Source: Adiantum capillus-veneris (taxonomy: Eukaryota; Streptophyta; Polypodiopsida; Polypodiales; Pteridaceae). From it: a DNA stretch of 64,000 nucleotides. Location of the stretch: assembly GCA_014529385.2 (NCBI GenBank), contig CM043950.1, forward strand, positions 149,916,945 to 149,980,944, read 5' to 3'. Positions 55,477-64,000 of this stretch are shown here, one piece after another (the stretch's first letter is position 1; each line of letters starts with the position of its first letter). Under the pieces are notes generated by a model, which was given only the letters and a program-made list of their open reading frames with translations, searched no databases and was not told the DNA's origin. Made by a program: the position numbers and the translations under genes.

Positions 55477-56060
55477 AAAAGTCCCTTGCTACTTAAGGTA
55501 CATGGTAAGATCTTTGTTGCACATGAGTATAGCCGAGACCTACAAGAATCTTTCCAAAAGATTAAGGATGCTATGTCTATCTCACAGCAAAGGCAAAAGG
55601 ATGCTGCTAACAATCACAGAAGATCCCAAGCCTTTAAAGAAAATGATTGGGTCTTACTCAAATTTCCCAAGGCTCGATTAAGGCACATGACGAGCAAGAA
55701 TCCTACGGGACACCAAAAGTACTATGCTAAGTCAGCAGAAACATACTATGGTCCCTTTTAGATTCTTATGCCAGTCAATGAGATGGCCTATCAACTCAAC
55801 TTGCCCAACCATTGGCTCATACACAATGATTTCCATGTGAGCCTACTAAAGCCTTACAAAGGAGATCCACCTCAAGAACCAACTATTGAAGACCCACCGG
55901 AGATCGAGGACCAAGAAGAGGTGTTGCAGCCCAAGTCCATTCTCCGACATGAAGCAAGGTACTAAGAGGCGGTAAGACTATCCGACGATATCTTATTAAG
56001 TTTAAGAATTATCCTTTTGAAGATGCTAGATGGATGCAAGGCATACAATTAAAGGATAAC
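55477..56060 (+). pseudogene. Chromovirus copy C: integrase C-terminus with chromodomain
   Basis: Overlapping frames give WVLLKFPKARLRHMTSKNP, LPNHWLIHNDFHVSLLKPYK and, near 55935-56040, SILRHE and YLIKFKNYPFEDARWM, a short chromodomain (compare the usual YLVKWKGYP...ATWE). Several frame changes, including a stop in the middle. Confidence 0.85.
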
Positions 56061-56453
56061 CAAAATCCCGTCAATGCTTACAATGCTTCCCTAGAGTAAG
56101 CAAATGTACAAATGTTAAAAATGAACAAAGTTTTTGTCTTATAAGGCTCTCTTTTTCTTTATTGTGCACAAAAATGAAGGAGTACCCATGCTTAGATCAA
56201 GTTTTCGAAGGCGACGTCTCCCGAACACCTAGTAGAGCTTGTCACTCTACTATGGAAGATGATAGGACTAATGTGCAGACATGCTTGCGGCAACCTCACG
56301 CTCTCAAGTGCCAAATGGACTAGTCATCCATTGTGGAATGATGTCGTAGGGTACCATGGGGATGCCGTACCTGCTAGGAAAAAGGACTAATGAATATGAT
56401 TTATCTTCTCTACCCCAAAGTCGAGGATGACTATGATTTCAAGAGAGAGGTAA
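56061..56453 (+). other. Chromovirus copy C: 3' untranslated region with hairpin and purine tract
   Basis: A perfect dyad AGTAGAG, seven bases, CTCTACT at 56231-56251, then AAGAGAGAGG (56441-56450) as polypurine tract three bases before the LTR. Confidence 0.7.
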
Positions 56454-57812
56454 TGTCATAATAATCAATATCTAATTCTCCTAAATTATTTTCTCATGTT
56501 AAACTGATCATTTAATATGGGGAAGTGCTAGGGGAGAAAAAGCTAGAATATTGGTTAAGTTAGTAGAGCGGCCACAGTAGGGATCCAAAGGGGGAGCCAT
56601 CTACAAAAGAGCTATGTGCACCAATGGGCTTAAAAGATTCTAAGGTTCAGCCCATTAAGACTTCCAAAATGCTAAGGTTCCAAAATTCAAAGGTTGTGTC
56701 CAAGGTCAAACATTAGGGAAATTGGATGATTTGTGTGTGCCTTAAAAGTCTTCATCCATTCCTACATAGGAGGGGGAGAGCCTTGTAAGTAGGGGATGAG
56801 AGAGAAAGTCACACACACACACACACAAGCTCCCTTTACACAAAGGGAATGAGAGACACATGTCAACTCCCTAGCATAGATGCCCACAAGGTGAATTCAA
56901 ATCCTATTGGATGGCCTTGGAGGTGGACCAATGAGAATTAGGCTAGAGTAGATCTAGTTTAATTAGTTTAAAAACACTTACTAAAAGAACCAATGGGAAT
57001 TGATCTCTCTAGGAGACTATTGGACAGTCTCCCAAGGGGTCCAATGAGCATTCAGCAACCCAATCGCTTGCTTGGTTCCTATTGTCCAGGAGGCAAAGAG
57101 GTCCAATGAGAGTTTAGTTGCATTTATTAATTACCTAACGCTCTCACAAAAGGGGAAAGGGGACACATGTCAGAAGGCTATCACTTATGCTACTTAATTA
57201 CCATTGGATAAGCCTGGGGAGGTGCAATAGGATGCTAGCAAGAGAAAATAGCAAGAGGGGTCGACCAAGAGAGAGAGGGTTTCAAGCTTTAATGGAAAGC
57301 TTATCATCTACTCCAAGCTTGTGAGAAGGAAGGCCTACACCAACAACTCTTGGCTTTGTGATGTAAATTCAACCAATAGCCAAGATTCAATGCATGCTCA
57401 TCTCCTATACCATGCTAATTACTAAGCTAAGCTATGATAGTATGAGTGATTATGTGAAGAGATGTGCATCTTTCTTGTAAGAATACTACTTCTTCCTCTC
57501 AATCTACTCTCATACCCTGCTAGCTTTCACCATCTTTGAAGATGTGTGAGGTCTTGGGTCTGAGACCATGAGGGAATTGATGTTGTGTATGATAAGTGTT
57601 TTGCGTAGTGCATGAAGTTTCCATCTTCATTGCACTAGCCAGTATTGAAGGAACACAAGAAACTGTATTGTAAAATGTCTCTCTTGATGGGAGAAACCAT
57701 AATACAAAGCCTTTTAGAGGGGGGACCGGCTCCATACAAATCCGGTCCTCAACTATTGTCAATTGCTTAATTTCTCTCTCTTTTGAAGTATTGTTCATGC
57801 TATCTAACTAGG
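56454..57812 (+). repeat. Chromovirus LTR shared between copies C and D
   Basis: Starts TGTCATAATAATC. It contains AC repeats near 56811, the CCAACAACTCTTGG block and the TATTGTCAATTGC block. Compared with 15300-15469 it lacks the last 150 bp and the primer site: homology ends at CTAACTAGG, followed by copy D leader. It therefore serves as the 3' LTR of C and the truncated 5' LTR of D. Confidence 0.85.
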
Positions 57813-57884
57813 TTAAGAGGAGTAGCAACTAGGGCTTGAAGTACCAAAGTACGCTTAAAAATATTGCACCTAAAAGTTGTTAGA

Positions 57885-59165
57885 ATGGCTAACAATAGTA
57901 AAGAGAGTGAAATTAATGTTGATAGCTTTGATTTTTCTAATGAACATGCTACTAATGATGCCCCTATGCTTGTTAATTACCTTGTTACTAGGGTTCAACA
58001 ATCCATGGAAAATCCATCCCTCCAAAGTGAAGTGCAACAGCAACTACGTGCTCATGGAGTTCTCCAATCTCCCCATCAAGAAGAGAGAGCAGCTAGGAAG
58101 TCTCCTTGTGAGACTTCCAAAAGAGGCCTCTCTATGATAAGGGAAAAAGAATAGGATCTGTACAAATGGCTCAAAAATATACTACTTGACGATGCCTCTC
58201 CTTCCCAAAGGAGAACTCAAGTTTTTATGGTAGAGCCCCCATTGAAGGAATGAGAAAGAAGTGAGTCTCCTGTCACCTCGTTGGAGATGGCTCCACAAAG
58301 ACGTTGGGCAAAACACTCTCCAACACTTCCTAAATGGAGAAAACCCTTGAACACTTCTCCAAATCATAATTCAAAGAGGGACGATAGAAAACAAGAGAAG
58401 AAAAAGGCAAGAAAGAGGTCACCCTCTTCTCCATCTTCTTCATCCTCTTCCTGTTGTGAAGAAAGTGATGGTGCAAACAAGGAGGAACAAGGGAAGAAAA
58501 AGGCCAGAAAGAGGTCACCGTCTTCTCCATCCTCCTCAAATTCTTCCTCTTCTGAAGAAAGTGATGGCGCAACTTTCTAACCACACCAAAAGGAAGAGGC
58601 CATAGAAAATCCTATGCCGTGTGGAACAAGTCGTCCAAGCTCAAAAAGTTCAAAGATGGAGGAAAGAACATCTCTTTACTTACCTACAATGGCACCTTTG
58701 GTGCTACGGACAAAGTCTTAACCTTCATCCAACAATTGAATGCAGTGTTTGTAGATGAGGGCTTCATGGAGTCCTCTAAGCTACACCATGTAGTTATGCA
58801 TTTTCAAAAGTCCGCCTTGCAATGGTGGTCTAGCCTATGAGCAAACGGTGAAGCTCTACCAAAAATCAACGATCATACACCACACCATGGTGGCTTCATG
58901 AATCAATTTCCAACAAGGGGCTAAGAGAAATCTCAAGCCCACAAAGAATAAGGACCGTAATAACAAGCCTAAGGAGAAGGACACTATCCAAAAGTCTCCT
59001 AAAGGCAACGCCAACAAAAATAAAGCTAAGGAGAAGGGAATTTATAAAAGGAAAAATAAACTCTCTCCTGAAGAGGTCGAGCGTTATCATAAAGATTACC
59101 GCCGCTGTTTCAAGTGCGGGGAGCAAGGGCATGCTTATCGTGCTTGTCCCCACAAGAATACACGA
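57885..59165 (+). pseudogene. Chromovirus copy D: gag
   Basis: An N-terminal frame from ATG at 57885 (MANNSKESEINVDSFDFSN) ends at a stop (58152). A Lys/Ser/acidic region at 58386-58575 holds two copies of KKARKRSPSSPSSS...EESDGA. The capsid part follows at 58619-58840 (LLTYNGTFGATDKVLTF, LHHVVMHFQ). A deletion then removes the middle. The zinc knuckle CFKCGEQGHAYRAC (59106-59147) is intact, the best-kept in the family here. Confidence 0.85.
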
Positions 59166-59186
59166 AATGAGCCTCCTATAGCTACC

Positions 59187-59651
59187 TTGGTCGAAATCCA
59201 AGAAGAGGATGCTTACCACAAAGGATCTCCTCTATGCCATTCTTGGGGAAAGGTAAAAGAACACGATGCCTTTATTCTTTTTGACCCTGGTTCTACTCAC
59301 AATTTCATATCCATAGAGTTGGCCGCCAAGCTAGGCATCCAAGCCTATGAGATGGGAGATGTCCTACCGGCCAATGGTGCTTTCAAGGGGCAAGAAGCCT
59401 CAGTCACTCCCTTAATTGGGAAATTGAGGCTCCATGTCCAAAGCTATGTGGACAAGGAGGACTTCTTTATCTCTCCTCTCAAGCACGAGGATATAATATT
59501 AGGGGCACCATGGTTTGATTGCATGGCTGCCAATGTTAAACTCCCTGAAAGGAAACTCTCGTTTAGGTTCAGGGAAAAATCTATGTACATAGATGCTAAG
59601 GAGCTGGGTAACACCATACCTATTGTACATACGCAAGCTTTTGATAAGTGA
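59187..59651 (+). pseudogene. Chromovirus copy D: protease
   Basis: A 154-codon open frame: HDAFILFDPGSTHNFIS, GDVLPANGAFKGQEASVT, PLIGKLRLHVQSYVDKEDFF and DIILGAPWF. This is the RVP_2-like retropepsin; the triad is DPG instead of DSG. Otherwise well kept. Confidence 0.88.
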
Positions 59652-59669
59652 ATAAAGAGCTCTATTTCC

Positions 59670-60590
59670 ATGTACATGATTTTTGTTAAAGATTCTCAAA
59701 ATGAACCTAATGCTTTAGCAAAAGAAAATATAAACAATCACAATGAATTAGAGTTATCCAATTTTCTCCAGGGATTTCAAGATGTTTTTATTGACGACAT
59801 GCCTTGTGAACTACCTCCTAAACGAGGCAATGATGACCATGCAATTGAACTTCTTCGAGGAAGTTCACCACCTAATAAACCTCCCTATAGAGTTTCTCAA
59901 GCTCAGCAAGAGGAGATCATGAGGCAAGTGTATGAGTTAGTTGAGAAGGGCATGGTTAGGCCTAGCTCATCTCCATTTTCTTCACCCATGTTATTAGGAA
60001 AAAGAAAGACGACACATATCGTATGTGTGTCGACTATAGAGCACTAAAATGGGATCACTATGAAAAATACGTCTCCTGTTCCACGAGTAGAAGACCTATT
60101 TGGTAAGCTACAAGGGCCGACCTACTTCAGTAGGATTGACCTAAAAAGTGGTTACCATCCAATAAGGATAGTTGATCAAGATATTGTAAAGACCACATTT
60201 TGCACTACGTTGGTCTTTACAAATACATTGTCATGCCTTTTGGCTTGACCAATGCACCAGTCACATTTAACCGCTTGATGGAGAAGCTATTCAGGCCTCA
60301 TTGAACCTTTATTGGAGTGTTCTTTGATGATATAATCATATACTCTAATCCACTAGACGAACACAAGCAACATCTCCAGGTAATATTTCAAGTCTTACGA
60401 GAGAATAAACTTTATATTAATCGCAAGAAAAGTGAGTTTTTCTTACAAGAGATTCAGTATTTAGGTCACATTATCTCTCAAGATGGCATCCAAATGGATC
60501 CATCTAAGCTAGAGGTAATAAAAGTATGGCCTAATCCAAGGAATCTACATGAACTAAGAAGCTTTAGATATGTGTGCATACTATAGATGC
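59670..60590 (+). pseudogene. Chromovirus copy D: reverse transcriptase
   Basis: A linker with FLQGFQDVFIDDMPCELPP precedes the RT (59670-60047). Then come DLKSGYHPIRI at 60135-60170, [15 protein letters not shown] read across a frame change, VFFDDIIIYSN (60310-60345) and KLYINRKKSEFFLQEIQYLG to 60590. At least three frameshifts or stops. Gln to Pro in SGYHPIR is also unusual. Confidence 0.85.
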
Positions 60591-60599
60591 TTCATACAA

Positions 60600-61095
60600 G
60601 AGTTCTCACAAATTGTAGGATCATTACATGACCTAACAAAGAAAAAAGTTAGGTATACATGGTCCACCAAGGAGAACAATGCTTTCAAAAAGCTTATATC
60701 TCAACCTGCGCTTACACTTCCGGATTTCTCAAATATGTTTGAGGTCTAATATGATGCTTGTGGTAGATTGTCTTGGAGCTGTTTTGCTCCAAGAAGGGCA
60801 CACCATAGCCTATGAAAGTCGAAGGCTTGAACCTATTGAGAAATCTCTAGGCATATATGAAAAGAAACTCCTCGCAATTCTACATTCCTTAGAATCGTGA
60901 AAGCACTATTTATTGGGGACTCCTTTCATTCTGAGGACGGATCACCAAGGTGTTAAGTACTTCAGGACGCAGACCAATCTCTCCGACAAACAAATGAGGT
61001 GGAAAAATTTCCTTTTGCAGTTTCATTTTCATATTTCTCACATTTCTAGAAAGCATAATCAAGTGGCCGATGAAATATCAAGACGGCCGAGAGTG
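60600..61095 (+). pseudogene. Chromovirus copy D: RNase H
   Basis: Readable pieces: LGAVLLQEGHTIAYESRRL (60765-60830), IEKSLGIYEKKLLAILHSLE, then FILRTDHQGVKYF and QFHFHISHISRKHNQVADEI (60913-61080). The Glu, TDH Asp and final ADE Asp of RNase H are present. Two stops interrupt it. Confidence 0.85.
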
Positions 61096-61980
61096 AATGC
61101 AATTCCCATAGAAACTCACAATGATCTATCTTCTATGATAGATGAGTACACTAATGATCCTGATTTTAGAGATGTGATTTCATCCCTTGCACTAGGGAAG
61201 AAAGAGGAACCATTTACCTTACAGGATGGTTATCTTCTCTATGGAAATAGACTATGTGTTACTAACTTGTTACTAACTCACTACGTGAGAAAGTAATGTA
61301 CGAATCTCATGCTCCTTCTTATGCGGGGCATAGAGGGATTCAATCTACCCTAAGAGGGATAGAAACATATTTCTATTGGTCTGCCATTAAAGAAAACATA
61401 CAAGAGTATGTTTCTAAATGTGTGGTATGTCAAAAGACAAAGTTTGATAGAGGGAAGCAGCCTGGATTGCTTCAACCTTTGCCAATTCCTAGTTCACCAT
61501 CGGAGATAATATCCATGGATTTTATCCTTGGATTGCCTAAGTCTATCCATCGGAATACGGGAATATAGACGATAGTAGATAGGTTTAGCAATGAAGCTCA
61601 TTTTATACCTGTCAAAAAGACTATCAAAGCCCAACAAATGGCAACCCTCTTCATATCACAAATCTTCAAGTACCATGGCTTTCCAATATCCATAGTGTCG
61701 GATAGAGATCCTAGAATGACTAGTAATTTCTGGAAGGGTCTCTTTGAGAATTTAGGGACAAGGCTAAACTTCTCTTTGGCCTACCACCCACAAACAGATG
61801 GCCAAAGTGAAATAGCTAACCTAACCATTCTTGATTTACAAAAACCCTATGTCGGAAGTAGATCAAAGGTCCCAATGGGAGAAGTACTTACCCTTAGTGG
61901 AGTATGCCTACAATAATATTGTACACACCTCCACGGAAAAAGAACCTTTCAAGGTAATAGAGTGAAGATCCAAAAATGAC
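61096..61980 (+). pseudogene. Chromovirus copy D: integrase
   Basis: 61296-61568 holds the HHCC finger (ESHAPSYAGHRG ... SKCVVCQKTK) and ISMDFILGLPKSIHRNTGI (first Asp). After a stop, 61638-61850 has SIVSDRDPRMTSNFW (second Asp) and TDGQSEIANL (Glu). The triad is present but split by one stop, and the end shifts frame near 61850. Confidence 0.88.
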
Positions 61981-61999
61981 ACGCTACTTAAGGTACATG

Positions 62000-62560
62000 G
62001 GAAAATCTTCGTTGTAGATGAGTATAGCCGAGACCTACAAGAATATTTTCAAAAGATTAAGAATTTTATCTCTATCTCATAGCAAAGGCAAAAGGCTTCT
62101 GCTAATAAGCATAAAAGAGCCTAGCCCTTTAAAGAAAATGATTGGGTCTTGTTTAAATTTCCCAAGACTTGATTAAGGCACACAATGGACAAGAATCGTA
62201 TGGGACACCAAAAGTACTATGCTAAATTAGCAAAAAGGTACTATGGTCCCTTCCAAATTCTTAGATCAATCAATGAGATGGCCTATCAACTTAAGTTGCC
62301 CAGTCATTGGATCATACACAATGATTTCCATGTGAGCCTACTAAAGCCTTACAAAGGAGAGCCACCTCAAGAACCAACTATTGAAGACCCACCAGAGATT
62401 GATGACCAAGAAGAGGTGCTGCAGCCCAAGTCCATTCTCCAACATGAAGACAAGGTATTGAGAGGTGGTAAGATTATTTGATGGTATTTTATTAAGTTTC
62501 AGAACTATCCTTTTGAAGATGCTAGATGGATGCAAGGCATACAATTAAAGGATAACCTAA
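62000..62560 (+). pseudogene. Chromovirus copy D: integrase C-terminus with chromodomain
   Basis: 62185-62481 gives KRYYGPFQILRSINEMAYQL, HWIIHNDFHVSLLKPYKG and EVLQPKSILQHEDKVL; after a single stop it continues WYFIKFQNYPFEDARWMQG (62483-62535), the chromodomain core. Confidence 0.85.
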
Positions 62561-62950
62561 ACCTTGTCAATGCTTACAATACTTCCCTAGAGTAAGCAAA
62601 TGTAAAAATGTTTAAAATGAACAAAGTTTTTTTTCTTATAAGACTCTCTTTGTCTTTATTGTGCATAAATGTTAAGAAGTATGCATGCTTAGGATCAAGT
62701 TTGTGGAGACGACGTCTTCCAAACACCAAGTAGAGTTTGTCACTCTACTGTGGAAGATTGATATGACTAATGCGCAGACATGCTTGCAACAACTTAGACT
62801 CTTAAGAGCCAAATGGATTAGTTATCCATTTTGGAACAATGTCATAGGGTAAAAAAGGGATCCTCTACCCGCTAGGAAAAGGACTAATGACTAGGCTTTA
62901 TCTTCTCTACGCCATAGTCAAGGATGACTGTGATTTCAAGAGAGAGGTAA
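62561..62950 (+). other. Chromovirus copy D: 3' untranslated region with hairpin and purine tract
   Basis: Dyad AGTAGAG, seven bases, CTCTACT at 62728-62748, as in copies A and C. The purine tract AAGAGAGAGG (62938-62947) precedes the LTR. Confidence 0.7.
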
Positions 62951-64000
62951 TGTCATAATAAAAAATATCTAATTCTCCTAAATGATTTTCTCATGTTAAA
63001 TTGATCATTTAATATGGGGAATACCAAAGGAGAAAAAGCTAGAATAATGGCTAGGCTGGCAAACTGGTCATAGTAGGGATCCAAAGGAGGAAAAAGAGGG
63101 ATCCAAAAGGGGGAACATCTGCAAAAGAGAAATGTGAATCAATGGTATTTAAAGACAGTAAGGTTCAGTCGGTTAAGACTTCCAAAATGCTAAGGTTCCA
63201 AGATTCAAAGGTTATGTCCAATGGTCCAGGCTTAGGCTAAATCGGATGCTTGTGGGAAGACTCAAAAGTCTTCCCACATTCTATCCTTGGGGGGGCGAGC
63301 CTTTTTAGTAGGGGAAGAGAGAGAAACACACACACGCTCTTGCAAGCTCCCTTTACAAAAAGGGCATAGTGGACACAAATCCTATTGGATGGCCATAGAG
63401 GTGGACCAATGATAATTAGGCTAGAGTAAATTCAGTTTAATTCATTTAAAAACACTTGATAAAAGAACCAATAGAAATAAATCTCTCTAGAAGACTATTG
63501 GACAGTCTTCCAAGGGTCAACAGCCCAATGGCTTGCCTAATTCCTATTGGCGAGAAGACTAAGGGGTCTAATGAGAGTTTAGTTGCATTATTTAATTTCC
63601 TAAAGCTCTCACAAAAGGGGAAAATGGGACACATGTCACAAGGCTATCACTTATGATTCTTAATTATCATTGGCTAAGCTTTGGAGGGTCTAATAGGATG
63701 TCAGCCTTAGTAAAAAGCAAGAGAAGTTGACCAAGAGATAGAAAGGGCTGATTTTAGCAAGGCATTATCACACACATACTCACACAATCTCATGTATGGA
63801 GAAAAGAAGACTATCTCCTTCTCAAGATTTAATAAAAAGCTCATCATCTACTCCAAGCTTGTGAGAAGGGAGGCCTACACCAACAACTCTTGGCTTTGTG
63901 ATGCAAACCCAACGAAGAGCCAAGCTCCAATGCATGCTCATCTCGTCTACCATGCTAATTACTAAGCTATGCTAAGCTATTATGAGTGATTATGTGAGGA
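62951..64000 (+). repeat. Chromovirus copy D: 3' LTR, cut by the window end
   Basis: Starts TGTCATAATAAAAAATATC and follows the LTR at 56454 closely up to the TGATTATGTGA block. The end lies beyond the window. Confidence 0.9.

Overview
The window is repeat-dense nuclear DNA of a land plant with a large genome; I cannot name the species. The evidence is the density of plant-type LTR retrotransposons: Ty3/gypsy chromoviruses, Tat-type Ty3/gypsy elements with tRNA-Asp-like primer sites and a second, archaeal-type RNase H, and a Ty1/copia fragment. Microsatellites and AT-rich spacers fill much of the rest. I found no host gene, tRNA, rRNA or CRISPR array that I can support. Nearly every ORF is a fragment of a decayed mobile element, and all identifications are by eye.

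Layout. 1-3790: unassigned AT-rich DNA and a broken coiled-coil coding segment. 3793-5150 (minus): a Ty1/copia fragment, partly duplicated. 5155-10188: interior of chromovirus copy A, cut at its 5' end. 10189-11735: LTR. 11785-11956 and 15029-15469: one partial LTR split by an inverted-repeat DNA element (11957-15028). 15471-16888 and 54265-56453: interior of chromovirus copy C, split by element II. 56454-57812: LTR. 57813-62950: chromovirus copy D. 62951-64000: its 3' LTR, running off the window.

The central 37 kb is a stack of insertions, and target-site duplications fix most of the order. Element II (17202-54259, duplication TACCT) sits in copy C. Element III (21066-42643, duplication GTTGT) sits in the gag region of II. 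Element IV (from 26263, lacking a recognisable 3' LTR) sits in the gag of III. Element VI (29963-34855, minus strand, duplication ACGT) sits in the gag-pol frame of IV. Element V (44604-50078, minus strand, duplication ATTGG) sits in II downstream of its protease. C, II, III, IV and VI are therefore five nested levels.

Functionally, only chromoviruses A, C and D and element IV carry reverse transcriptase or integrase remains, all damaged. II, III, V and VI look non-autonomous. II and III share a 3' reading frame made of a retropepsin-like domain and repeated WIPK/QGYYEGN motifs. IV, VI and the DNA element share a small module of about 55 residues, placed just before gag in IV and VI. III carries an array of about 299-bp repeats, each with a dyad site related to GAGTCTATCGCGATAGACTC. 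These three features, together with the non-viral-looking cargo of V and VI, are the most unusual things in the window.
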